Origin: Holophagaceae bacterium
Lineage (GTDB): Bacteria > Acidobacteriota > Holophagae > Holophagales > Holophagaceae
NCBI GenBank assembly: GCA_025353305.1
Contig: JANXQX010000088.1
Span: 1-7,462 of the forward strand
DNA: 7,462 nt
Direction of reading: 5' to 3'
Below are positions 1-7,047 of the stretch, piece by piece. A program made the position numbers and the translations under genes. A model generated the notes under the pieces. The model searched no databases. It saw only the letters and a list, made by a program, of their open reading frames with translations, and was not told the origin of the DNA. Position 1 is the stretch's first letter. Every line of letters starts with the position of its first letter.

Positions 1-123
1 CCTTCTGGGGTTGGGGCAGTCGGTGTGATGGTTTCTGAGCCTGGGGGCTGGACATCCAGTCCCGTCCGATCCACCCTTATATGTCGGCCGGGACTCGTCG
101 GGAGCCTGGACCAGGAGGCACCC
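1..123. other. Upstream region of panD, no confident gene
   Basis: This stretch lies between the window edge and panD. Two plus-strand frames enter from the left and stop early (near 28 and 40), so it could hold the last codons of an upstream gene, but too little is present to identify one. The frame of panD itself is open back to position 1, with an ATG at 28, but that extension has no ribosome binding site and does not resemble PanD. A TTATAT hexamer at 77-82 could be a -10 element, but no matching -35 sits at a usual distance, so I do not call a promoter. Confidence 0.4.
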
Positions 124-519
124 ATGCTGCGTCACTTTCTGCTGGGCAAGATCCACCGCGCCACGGTGACCCGGGCGGACCTGGATTACGTGGGTTCCAT
201 CACCCTGGATCCGTTGCTCATCGGAGCTGCGGGATTCATGGAAAACGAGAAGGTGGACATCTATGACGTGACCAACGGAGCCCGCATCTCCACCTACGTG
301 ATCCCGGGCATTCCGGGCTCTGGCGAAGTAGGCATCAACGGGGCTGCGGCGCACCTGGTCAATGCCGGGGACCTGGTGATCATCGCCAACTACGGCTGGA
401 TGAGCACCGAGGAAGGCGCGGCCCTGGAACCCAAAGTGGTTTTCGTGGATGAAAAAAACCGCATCACCAGGCTAGCCGCCCAGGAACGCACCCCCCTGGT
501 TGAAAAGTCGTTCGCATAA
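124..519 (+). CDS. panD: Aspartate 1-decarboxylase (pyruvoyl-dependent)
   Basis: PanD converts L-aspartate to beta-alanine, the half of pantothenate that PanC joins to pantoate on the way to coenzyme A. It is a cytosolic homotetramer. The 131-residue product has the usual family length. It shows the self-processing site Gly24-Ser25 (in YVGS), where cleavage turns Ser25 into the catalytic pyruvoyl group, and Tyr58 (in STYV), Arg54 and the NGAAAH motif near residues 72-77 fit the active site. The ATG at 124 was chosen because AGGAGG at 113-118 precedes it by 5 bases and because it makes Gly24/Ser25 fall at the classical positions. An in-frame ATG at 28 would add 32 residues unrelated to the family. 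The next gene, rng, follows 128 bp downstream on the same strand. No panB or panC is visible. I see no damage to the gene. Confidence 0.97.
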   Translation: MLRHFLLGKIHRATVTRADLDYVGSITLDPLLIGAAGFMENEKVDIYDVTNGARISTYVIPGIPGSGEVGINGAAAHLVNAGDLVIIANYGWMSTEEGAALEPKVVFVDEKNRITRLAAQERTPLVEKSFA

Positions 520-647
520 GCGAAATTCCCCCCTTTCTTCCTGACCTCAGCCACAATGGTAATGCTCCCGGTCCGGTACGGCCCTGAGCTGCTGGGGATG
601 TGGCTTGGAAATAGTAAGCCCTCCGCCGAATTCAACAGAGGGTTTAC

Positions 648-2168
648 ATGTACATCCGCAGGTCCTTGGTGGTCAATGCGACGCCGATGGAGACGCGAAT
701 CGCGCTACTGGAAAATGGCCAGCCGTGCGAGCTCTTCATCGAACGCACCACCCATGTCAGTCATGTGGGTGATGTCTACAAGGGCCGCGTGGCGAAGCTT
801 CTGCTGGGCATGCAAAGCGCATTCATCGCCGTGGGCGCAGCCAAGGACGGCTTCCTCTACCTCGATGAGCCCGAGGCCCACCGCATCAGTGCCGAGGAAG
901 TCGTCGAATTGGACGAGGACCAGCCGGACACGGCGGTTCTCGAATTCCCGGTCATTCCCCCATCCCTGCCACCCATCAAAGAGGGTGAAGAGATCCTTGT
1001 CCAGGTCGTGAAGGACCCTATCAACACCAAGGGTCCACGGCTTTCCCGGCACTTGAGTTTTCCCGGACGGTTCCTGGTATTCATGCCGAGCATCGAACAT
1101 GTGGGAATCTCCCGCAAGATCACGGATATCCAGGAGCGGGAGCGGCTTCGGGAACTCATCCGCAGCCATAGTCTGCCCGGCGAGGGCTTCATCGTGCGCA
1201 CCGCCGCCATCGGCGAGAAAGATGAAGATCTGGTCAACGATGTGGCTTTTCTACGCGAGCTTTGGCGCGATGTGCAGACCAGGGCCGAAGATCTGGCCGC
1301 ACCCAACCTTGTCTGGCAGGATTCCCGGTTGCTGCAAAAAGTGCTGAGGGATCTCTTCCGCGAAGAAGTGGCGAGCTTCTGGGTGGATGATCCCGGCACC
1401 TATGAGGAAGTCATCGCCTTTGTCTCCAAGCTCCATCCGGAATGGGTGGAGCGCGTGAAACTCTTCACCTCCGACATTCCCATTTTCGAAGCTTTCGGCA
1501 TCGAGCAGGAGATCGACGCTGCACGCTCTCCCAAGGTGTTCCTCAAACACGGCGGCAGCCTGGTCATCAACCAGACCGAGGCCCTGGTGAGCGTGGATGT
1601 GAACACCGGAAAATTCGTCGGGAAGAAGGATTTGGAAGATACGGTTTTCCAGACGAATCTCGAAGCCATCCCTGAAATCGTCCGCCAGCTACGGTTGAGG
1701 AATCTCGGCGGCATCATCGTCGTGGATTTCATCGACATGGCCGACGAAGCCCACCGGAACGAAGTCATGGCGCTCCTCGCCGAGGAATTGCTGCGGGATC
1801 GCAACCATGCCCGGGCCGAACGCATCAGCGCCTTCGGGCTCGTGGAAATGACCCGCAAACGCACGGGGCCATCCCTGGAACGCCAGCTCACCGAAACCTG
1901 CTCCCACTGCCAAGGCATGGGCCGCATGCTGAGCGCCGAGACCGTGATGCTCAAGGCATACCGCGAAATGGCCCGCCAAGGGGAACACTTGCGGGGGGCT
2001 ACCGTCCGGCTCAGCGTCCATCCCGAGCTCCGCGCAGCCCTATCCCTGGAAATGCGTGAGGGCATGCTCGCCATGGCCCGTGCTTTCGGGGCGCATATCC
2101 TGTGGGTGGAAAAGGCGGACGTTCCACGGCACGGACTTGGGATGGAAATTCTGCCGCCAAAGGGATGA
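648..2168 (+). CDS. rng: Ribonuclease G (RNase E/G family endoribonuclease)
   Basis: RNase G is a single-strand-specific endoribonuclease with a 5'-monophosphate preference. It trims the 5' end of 16S rRNA and takes part in mRNA decay in the cytoplasm. The 506-residue product is close to the E. coli RNase G length and lacks the long C-terminal scaffold of RNase E. An S1-type RNA-binding domain spans about residues 37-125 (HVGDVYKGRV onwards). The Mg-binding catalytic site is seen as SVDVNTG (Asp317, Asn319) and IVVDFIDM (Asp360), spaced 43 residues apart as in RNase E Asp303/Asp346. The zinc-link motif is CSHC (Cys418, Cys421), followed by a short small-domain tail. The start is fixed by AGAGGG at 637-642, five bases before the ATG. 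Spacing to panD is 128 bp with no clear terminator, so co-transcription or a separate weak promoter are both possible. RNase E is the main alternative name; the length favours RNase G. Confidence 0.95.
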   Translation: MYIRRSLVVNATPMETRIALLENGQPCELFIERTTHVSHVGDVYKGRVAKLLLGMQSAFIAVGAAKDGFLYLDEPEAHRISAEEVVELDEDQPDTAVLEFPVIPPSLPPIKEGEEILVQVVKDPINTKGPRLSRHLSFPGRFLVFMPSIEHVGISRKITDIQERERLRELIRSHSLPGEGFIVRTAAIGEKDEDLVNDVAFLRELWRDVQTRAEDLAAPNLVWQDSRLLQKVLRDLFREEVASFWVDDPGTYEEVIAFVSKLHPEWVERVKLFTSDIPIFEAFGIEQEIDAARSPKVFLKHGGSLVINQTEALVSVDVNTGKFVGKKDLEDTVFQTNLEAIPEIVRQLRLRNLGGIIVVDFIDMADEAHRNEVMALLAEELLRDRNHARAERISAFGLVEMTRKRTGPSLERQLTETCSHCQGMGRMLSAETVMLKAYREMARQGEHLRGATVRLSVHPELRAALSLEMREGMLAMARAFGAHILWVEKADVPRHGLGMEILPPKG

Positions 2169-2235
2169 GGGGTCGAGGGCTGAGACTCCAAGTGGGAAAA
2201 CTCGCCAAAATCACCGCAGGTAAATTCCTATCCCG

Positions 2236-2260
2236 CCCGATCTCCCGACCTGAGATTGGG
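2236..2260. terminator. Possible bidirectional terminator stem-loop
   Basis: CCCGATCTC at 2236-2244 pairs with GAGATTGGG at 2252-2260 (eight Watson-Crick pairs and one G-T) around a 7-base loop. It sits between the convergent ends of rng (stop at 2168) and the minus-strand gene ending at 2265, where such a hairpin would serve both directions. There is no strong T run on either side (ACGTTTA to the right), so it would be a weak intrinsic terminator at best. Confidence 0.4.
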
Positions 2261-2264
2261 ACGT

Positions 2265-2750
2265 TTAGGGCGCCGTTCTGAGGTGAATATCAGGAAGCGG
2301 GACGAGACCTCCCCCAGGAACCTCACTCACTGCGAATTGAAAAGTGCTTGAGCAGAGATCTTCGGCCTGCAGGGCACGAATCCACCATCGGTAGAAAGGG
2401 CCCCCGTTGAAATTTATCGGGTTCCACTTGTTATTCTGGAAAGCGTCCGCAGACTCTCCCGAGGGGTCTTCACGCTCGTTATTCCAGAGCAGGTTGCCAT
2501 GGGCGTTGGAATCGTTGTTAAGCCACCCTGAAGTGTGGGCCAGGGTATCCCCAAAGCGGTCCCATTCAGCCCTCCCCTGGGGGATGCTGACTCGAAGCAC
2601 ATCCAGTGCGGCGTTGGAGATTTTGCTGTGCGGCGAGTTGGTCCAGCCCACCGTGCTTTTCCAGGCCCGCAGAGGAAAACCTGCAATCAGGAGGAGCGTC
2701 AGCGTGGGAATCCTTCGCAGGGACAGGGGGAGTTCAAATTTTTTCGACAC
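2265..2750 (-). CDS. Exported protein, possible truncated zinc-PLC/S1-P1-like N-terminus
   Basis: I do not recognise this 161-residue protein with certainty. Residues 1-29 form a plausible Sec signal peptide: a basic start (MSKK, then RR), a hydrophobic stretch around 15-27, and a possible cleavage site at LRA|W. Cleavage there would give a mature N-terminal Trp30, followed by His41 (in SPHSKI), Asp80 and His84 (in NNDSNAHGN). Zinc-dependent phospholipase C and S1/P1 nucleases use exactly a mature N-terminal Trp plus an early His and Asp as zinc ligands. Those families are about 240-280 residues, and the later His/Asp ligands are missing here, so this would be a truncated relative and probably not an active enzyme. 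The start is GTG at 2750. It overlaps the end of the upstream gene by 17 bp in another frame, which suggests translational coupling. The last ~28 residues look like low-information sequence, and truncation or frameshift is possible. Confidence 0.6.
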   Translation of the reverse strand: MSKKFELPLSLRRIPTLTLLLIAGFPLRAWKSTVGWTNSPHSKISNAALDVLRVSIPQGRAEWDRFGDTLAHTSGWLNNDSNAHGNLLWNNEREDPSGESADAFQNNKWNPINFNGGPFYRWWIRALQAEDLCSSTFQFAVSEVPGGGLVPLPDIHLRTAP

Positions 2751-4452
2751 TTTCGATATCCCCCATTTCTTCGCATAAATATACGCGCGAGCCCCAAAAG
2801 GTAATCAACGCATACTCAGGTCTACATCGACTTTTATATTCAGATTCCTTCCATTCTTTTTTATCATTTTTATGCCTGTCCCTATCCTCCATAAATATTC
2901 GAATCTCGCTGGCTTTTCCTGGAAATTCGAGCGGTGCAAGCTTCAAATGTGCAGCATAAAGTGCCAGCTCAGCAGCGTTGCCAGTAGACATCCCATCCCC
3001 AAAGGCGACGGCATTGGTCCATGGCTTGTAGTTCTTCCGGAATAACGCCTCCGCCTTCGTTGCCAGCTCCTGAGTTAAAGCATCCATTGGGAGCTCGATT
3101 CCCTTCCCATCCATGTCGGGAGTTGTTTGGGGCCGGTGATTGGCATGCCAAAGCGCACAAAATATCCCTTCATGCGTGTCGAGCACGACGGTGTCTTTTG
3201 CTTTCCAAGGCTGGCCGGAGAACACGATCTTCAGGTCATGCTCCAAGGCTTTCAATATCATGGCGTAGGACTTGGGTCCGAGAAGAGGGTGATTGAAAAA
3301 TCCATCTACGCAACGATTCAAGCCAACCCATGCGGCCCGAGTTCCAGGAAAACGAATGGCCTCATCAATGCCTTTGGCCCGCACAGTATCAAGGTCCTTC
3401 TCGGCCCCATCCATCACGGCCCAATTTCGCATCATCGCCATCCCCGCTCCGCCGTCCCCGAGCATGGCCAGTTCGATGGCCGCGTCCTGATGCTGGGGGG
3501 GAATGCGGGTGGACTGCCAAAAGGCGGCTTCGCCGCCGCCCTTGCCTTGCGCGATGGCCTGCTTGCGTGTGTTTTTATAGCGGTTCAGGGCATCAGTTCC
3601 GAAATCGGAGATGCTCGCGTCGGGGTATTTTCCGGGATGATCAATGATTTCTTTGGCGGTTTCCATATCGCCGAGCTGGCCCAAGGCCCGGGCGGCATAA
3701 ACCTGAGTGACGCGGCTCCCCAGCAAGCTGCGGAGGGTGGCCCGCACCTCTGAATTAATTGGCGGAGGTGTCTGTGTTGTGGCGGCTTGACCCTGACCTG
3801 CAGGAGTCTTCGCATCCGCCAGGGCGGGGGCGCCATGGAAACCCATCAGACGAATTGAATGTTCGAAGAGCACCTGGTCGAAGGGTTTCATGTCTGGCTG
3901 GCCCATCCTAGGAGCCAGGGCTTTTGCCACACCCGCCACGAGAGCGATGCCTGCCTTTCCCTGTGGCGCGGCATAGGGCTGGACGTCCTCGGATTTGGTC
4001 TCCGTCTTGGTCTCCTTCGCAGATGGTTGGGGAGGAATCACCCCCTCATTGATTCCCGCGCCCTTGCCCGTCGCCAATTCCACCATCGCTTGAAAAAGCG
4101 CCTGTGCCGCGTCCGGTCCCTGGCGCTGCGCCATAAGGGCATCCACCGCTTTGGCGGCATCGCCGCCCTGCTCTTTTAGCATTTGAACTTTCAGAACCTG
4201 AGCCTTATCCGCGCGCAGGTCCAACTTGGATGAAGGCTTCGCAGGGTCCCCCCATACCAGCTCTGGCTCCTGTGTGAGGGTGGCAGTGAGGTCGTAAGGC
4301 CCCACCCAAACCGCTGGCATACGAGCATGGCCTAGGTTCGTGGAGGTCGCCACGAACAGGCCGACCAGGAAATTAAGTAACGATTTTCTGAACATTATCC
4401 CCCCTACCAAAAGGACTACGAGTGACAAAACTACAATCCGGCTTCGTTTCAT
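2734..4452 (-). CDS. Hypothetical membrane-anchored/exported helical protein
   Basis: I do not recognise this 572-residue protein. It begins with a basic stretch (MKRSR) and a long hydrophobic region over residues 6-38 (VVLSLVVLLVGGIMF, then FLVGLFVA), either an uncleaved anchor or an extended signal peptide ending near GHA at 41-43. A linker rich in Pro, Ala, Lys and Thr follows at about 137-165 and again at 213-232. Residues 235-272 (TLRSLLGSRVTQVYAARALGQLGD) read like a HEAT-type helical repeat, and the rest is mostly helical with no catalytic motif that I can name. The start at 4452 was chosen because GGAGG lies 8 bases upstream (plus positions 4461-4465) and because it places the hydrophobic segment at the N-terminus; the frame stays open to 4557, but that extension has no comparable site. 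The final ~65 residues are charged (DRDRHKNDKKEWKESEYK) and encoded by visibly AT-richer DNA than the body. It overlaps the next gene by 17 bp. Confidence 0.75.
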   Translation of the reverse strand: MKRSRIVVLSLVVLLVGGIMFRKSLLNFLVGLFVATSTNLGHARMPAVWVGPYDLTATLTQEPELVWGDPAKPSSKLDLRADKAQVLKVQMLKEQGGDAAKAVDALMAQRQGPDAAQALFQAMVELATGKGAGINEGVIPPQPSAKETKTETKSEDVQPYAAPQGKAGIALVAGVAKALAPRMGQPDMKPFDQVLFEHSIRLMGFHGAPALADAKTPAGQGQAATTQTPPPINSEVRATLRSLLGSRVTQVYAARALGQLGDMETAKEIIDHPGKYPDASISDFGTDALNRYKNTRKQAIAQGKGGGEAAFWQSTRIPPQHQDAAIELAMLGDGGAGMAMMRNWAVMDGAEKDLDTVRAKGIDEAIRFPGTRAAWVGLNRCVDGFFNHPLLGPKSYAMILKALEHDLKIVFSGQPWKAKDTVVLDTHEGIFCALWHANHRPQTTPDMDGKGIELPMDALTQELATKAEALFRKNYKPWTNAVAFGDGMSTGNAAELALYAAHLKLAPLEFPGKASEIRIFMEDRDRHKNDKKEWKESEYKSRCRPEYALITFWGSRVYLCEEMGDIESVEKI

Positions 4453-4456
4453 GGAA

Positions 4457-4598
4457 TCAACCTCCCCATCTAGCCACAGTTCCAGGACTACCCCTGTAAG
4501 GGTCTTGGCCAATGTTTTCCAATTTATAATCCTGAAATCGTGCAGCTTTCTCACCATAATAGTAGCGCAGAATGAATCCTGGTGCGGGTTTAAAGCAT
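4457..4598 (-). pseudogene. 3' remnant of a gene cut off by the insertion sequence
   Basis: On the minus strand a frame runs open from inside the insertion sequence and ends with TGA at 4459-4457, just ahead of the gene starting at 4452. Its last ~46 codons read like a natural protein tail rather than random sequence (for example PAPGFILRYYYGEKAARFQDY and later GQDPYRGSPG). The stop falls inside the Shine-Dalgarno region of the next gene, the spacing expected of neighbouring operon genes. There is no start codon with a ribosome binding site on this side, so if real it is only the C-terminal end of a gene whose 5' part was lost or displaced when the element inserted. I do not recognise the family. 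The competing view is that this is simply the leader of the downstream gene with a chance open frame. The right-hand limit is arbitrary because the element's end is not fixed. Confidence 0.35.
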
Positions 4599-4640
4599 CC
4601 TAAAGATGGGTGGCCGGATTCACCCGCGAGGTGAAACGGG

Positions 4641-5975
4641 ATGCGGATTAGATTGGTGCAGTCGAAGAAACTGGATTTGTTAAGCGGGGCGGGGCTGAAC
4701 CTGGTGGCCCAGATTCTTGAGCGCCACACGGCGATCCGGAGGGATCTGAACCGGCAGTTTCCAAAGCAGGCGCACGGTCTGGGGACGGGCGATGTGGTGA
4801 TTTCGTACCTGCTCTCGCTATGCACGGGCAAGTCGGATTTTGAGGCAGTCTCTCGGCTGGACGAGCATGTGTTGGGGCCTTCGAGCATCGGGCTCAGAGC
4901 TTTCCCTTCGCCAGCCACGGTGCGGCAGCGCATGGATGAGGGTGCGGATTTGTATCTGCATTACGCGCAGAAGGCCGCGGTGGACCTGCTGCTGAGCGCC
5001 AAGGCGCCAGTGACGGCGCTCACCACGGGGCATGTCGCGCTCGATGCGGATGTCACCCCTTTGGACAACTCGAACACCAAAAAAGAAGGTGTCGGCTGGA
5101 CGTACAAACAGGTGGTGGGGTACGCGCCCATCGCGGCGTATCTCGGGCAGGAAGGCTGGTGCCTGGGTTTCGAGCTGCGCGAGGGCACGCAGCACTGCCA
5201 GAACGGCACGCCGGATTTTCTGCGCCGGGCGATCCAGGCCGCGCGCCGGGTGACGGACAAGCCGCTGCTGGTGCGGCTGGACGGCGGCAACGACGCGATG
5301 GAGAACTACGCGTTGTTCCAGGAATCCGGCGTGGATTTCCTGGTGAAGCACAACTGGCGGCGGGAGGATCCGGCGGTGTGGGAGGAGAAGGCCCGCGCCC
5401 TGCCGGAGTCCGCATGGAGCAGCCCCCGCGAAGGCAAACGCGTGGCGCGGATTTCCGAGTGGTGCGAGCGGGTGTTCAAAGACGGCGAGCGCGAAATCCG
5501 TGTGAAGTTCCGGATGGTGGTGGAAGTGGTCGAGCGCAGCATCGACCGGAAGGGAAACGTCCTGCTGATGCCGATCACCGAAGTGAGCGCGTGGATCACC
5601 AGCCTGGACCAGGCCGAGGAAGATGTGATCGCGCTCTACAAGGATCACGGCACCTCTGAGCAGTTCCACAGCGAGATGAAAAGCGAACTGGATCTGGAGC
5701 GGCTGCCCAGCGGCAAATTCGCCACGAATGCCCTGGTTCTGGAGCTCGGCGCGCTGGCCTACAACGTGCTGCGCCTGATGGGCCAACTCGGTCTCGAAGG
5801 CTACGCGCAGCGGCATCCCACCAAGCGGCGGCGGCTCCGGACCGTCATCCAGGAATTGTTGTACGTCGCGGCCCGCGTGATCCGAAGTGGCCGGGAAGCT
5901 TATCTCCAGTTCGGGCGAAGGTGCCGCGTGTTTGACCGTCTGCTGGCGCTCCAAGCGCGGCTCTGCCCTTCCTAA
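4641..5975 (+). CDS. IS1380-family DDE transposase
   Basis: This enzyme cuts and joins the element's ends during transposition. The 444-residue product has the length and motif order of IS1380 transposases. The first catalytic Asp lies in LDADVTPLDNS (Asp137), followed by the family-typical NTKKEGVGWTYKQVVGYAPI. ELREGTQHCQNGTPDFL spans about 178-194. The second Asp lies in RLDGGNDAMEN (Asp213 or Asp217). The Glu lies in YKDHGTSEQFHSEMK (Glu340, with Lys347), followed by LERLPSGKFATNALVLELG and ALAYNVLR. The N-terminal ~110 residues are probably DNA-binding. The start is supported by GAGGTG at 4628-4633, seven bases before the ATG. The frame is uninterrupted and all three acidic residues are present, so the gene looks functional. 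Long antisense frames on the other strand are GC-driven shadows. Confidence 0.93.
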   Translation: MRIRLVQSKKLDLLSGAGLNLVAQILERHTAIRRDLNRQFPKQAHGLGTGDVVISYLLSLCTGKSDFEAVSRLDEHVLGPSSIGLRAFPSPATVRQRMDEGADLYLHYAQKAAVDLLLSAKAPVTALTTGHVALDADVTPLDNSNTKKEGVGWTYKQVVGYAPIAAYLGQEGWCLGFELREGTQHCQNGTPDFLRRAIQAARRVTDKPLLVRLDGGNDAMENYALFQESGVDFLVKHNWRREDPAVWEEKARALPESAWSSPREGKRVARISEWCERVFKDGEREIRVKFRMVVEVVERSIDRKGNVLLMPITEVSAWITSLDQAEEDVIALYKDHGTSEQFHSEMKSELDLERLPSGKFATNALVLELGALAYNVLRLMGQLGLEGYAQRHPTKRRRLRTVIQELLYVAARVIRSGREAYLQFGRRCRVFDRLLALQARLCPS

Positions 5976-6264
5976 AAGATTCACGGATTCGTCAAAACAG
6001 CGCCTGGGCCGGGCGAAGCCATGCCTGTAAATCCCATCCGGACCTGAATTCAGCTAAAAGGCAATCCAAAAGGCCCGCGAAGGCTATGGGAAGGGCTCAT
6101 AGACGGCCCGCTGCTACCTCGGATCACCCCTCAACAGCGACCACCAAGCGAAGTCGCGGAAAGCCTCACGGATTCAGGAGTTCGTTAAAAGTTTTCAAAG
6201 ATTGATGACTAGTGGTCGTTTTCAAGATCACAAAATATCAAGTATTGAAACACCACAACACCGG
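5976..6264. other. Non-coding stretch right of the transposase
   Basis: These 289 bases carry no convincing gene on either strand. The left two-thirds (to about 6180) is GC-rich like the transposase and probably belongs to the insertion sequence. The remainder is AT-rich like the minus-strand gene ending at 6265 and is probably its downstream flank. A 22-codon minus-strand frame starting with GTG near 6232 lacks a ribosome binding site and is not called. Confidence 0.6.
5981..6175. repeat. Direct 10-bp repeat pair TCACGGATTC
   Basis: TCACGGATTC occurs at 5981-5990 and again at 6166-6175. Each copy is followed by a related tail (GTCAAAA at 5991-5997 and GTTCGTTAAAA at 6179-6189, the second after a short insertion). 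The pair brackets the GC-rich DNA after the transposase stop. It may mark transposase binding sites or a boundary of the insertion sequence, or be accidental. Confidence 0.4.
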
Positions 6265-6996
6265 CTAATAATTCTCAATTGATGAAGGAAATGGAACCGA
6301 AATGTAATCAGTATATTGGGGAAATTGAGATATGAGGGCCTCAGATTTTCTGACCACATAAACCATGATCTCTCCCTGTTTTCGAGATCTCGATACATTT
6401 AAAACATGTTTTATATTGCTTATTGGAATATCCATGAAATAAATTTTATCTCCCTTGCCAACTTCAAAATATTTCAACCTATTCATGGGGTCACCTTTCT
6501 CCCTAAAGAACACCCATTGATCCACTCGCCCGAAGAAGCGCACGTTGGGATTGAGTCCGTACTTCGCACTGGCATAGGTGAGGGACTGGAACGCAGTAAT
6601 GTAGAGCTTCCCGTCCTTGAGTTCAAGGAGAAACTCATTAACCATCCCATGAAATTCATCAATACAGTAAATATCGTTATTATCACCAAAAATTAAATTG
6701 TTGGCCTTGCTTATATCGACCGGTCCCTTCCAAAGTATCGTGTCTCCCTCCCGAAAATGAGGGCCTGTCGCCGTATCGAATGCCTTGGCATCCACGATCA
6801 TGCCCATGTAACACCCATCTGACAAAATCACATGAGGGCTTGATGGACCTTGTTCCCTTAAGAAAACCAGATCCAGCCCTTGGGTGGCCCGTAGGAATAC
6901 CGAGTCTCCGGATCTCAGGGCTGGAGATGCAGCGAGCATGGCAGCCATGATACCGCATCGTATCAGTGGCCGGATCCAATTAGATAGTCTTTCCAT
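6265..6996 (-). CDS. Hypothetical exported protein
   Basis: I do not recognise this 243-residue protein. It has a plausible signal peptide: basic residues at the start (MERLSNWIRPLIR), a hydrophobic core (GIMAAMLAASPAL) and a likely cleavage site around residues 24-29. The mature part alternates short hydrophobic strands with glycine/aspartate turns and is rich in Phe, Tyr and Val, which suggests an all-beta or mixed fold. I see no catalytic motif and no paired cysteines that would point to a family (single Cys residues occur in DGCYMG and IYCIDE). The ATG at 6996 is supported by GGAG (plus positions 7003-7006), seven bases upstream. It has the same strand and same style (small exported orphan) as the genes beyond the insertion sequence, so it may once have shared a transcript with them. 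Its coding DNA is noticeably AT-richer than panD/rng. Confidence 0.75.
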   Translation of the reverse strand: MERLSNWIRPLIRCGIMAAMLAASPALRSGDSVFLRATQGLDLVFLREQGPSSPHVILSDGCYMGMIVDAKAFDTATGPHFREGDTILWKGPVDISKANNLIFGDNNDIYCIDEFHGMVNEFLLELKDGKLYITAFQSLTYASAKYGLNPNVRFFGRVDQWVFFREKGDPMNRLKYFEVGKGDKIYFMDIPISNIKHVLNVSRSRKQGEIMVYVVRKSEALISQFPQYTDYISVPFPSSIENY

Positions 6997-7027
6997 GAGG
7001 GGGCTCCAAAGGCTTGTTGGCTGATGG

Positions 7028-7047
7028 TGTGGTCTTCGAAGACCACA
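7028..7047. repeat. Perfect 20-bp palindrome (half-site TGTGGTCTTC)
   Basis: The half-site TGTGGTCTTC is followed immediately by its exact reverse complement, with no spacer. It ends 32 bases upstream of the ATG at 6996. In DNA this is the form of a dimeric repressor operator. In RNA it would be a stem of eight pairs closed by a four-base loop, close to the ribosome binding site. No T run follows, so it is not a standard terminator. A site of this length is unlikely by chance, but the partner is unknown. Confidence 0.6.

Larger units (their letters stand above)
4599..6180 (+). mobile_element. IS1380-family insertion sequence (ends approximate)
   Basis: The element is recognised from its transposase (4641-5975). 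I searched both flanks for terminal inverted repeats and found only weak candidates. CCTAAAG at 4599 on the left could face the inverted CCTTTTAG ending at about 6062 on the right, with a gapped match further in around CCGGAT. Alternatively the right end lies near 6180, where base composition shifts from GC-rich to AT-rich. No matching 4-5 bp target duplication was seen for either choice. The true length is therefore between about 1.46 and 1.6 kb. The element lies between minus-strand accessory genes and is oriented against them. Confidence 0.6.

Noticed and set aside
1400..2191. 263-codon minus-strand open frame inside rng
   Set aside because: Serine/arginine-rich low-complexity translation opposite a conserved ribonuclease gene; a codon-bias shadow.
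3127..3753. 208-codon plus-strand open frame within the 572-residue gene
   Set aside because: Opposite the longer minus-strand frame, which has a good Shine-Dalgarno site and an N-terminal hydrophobic segment. No recognisable domain in the plus-strand translation.
4453..4557. N-terminal extension of the 572-residue protein to an ATG at 4557
   Set aside because: It would bury the signal/anchor segment 35 residues inside, and the ATG at 4450-4452 has a GGAGG at ideal distance.
4818..5984. 388-codon minus-strand open frame opposite the transposase
   Set aside because: It is the antisense shadow of a GC-rich gene. The His/Pro/Arg/Gln-rich translation resembles no protein, and the plus strand carries clear IS1380 motifs.
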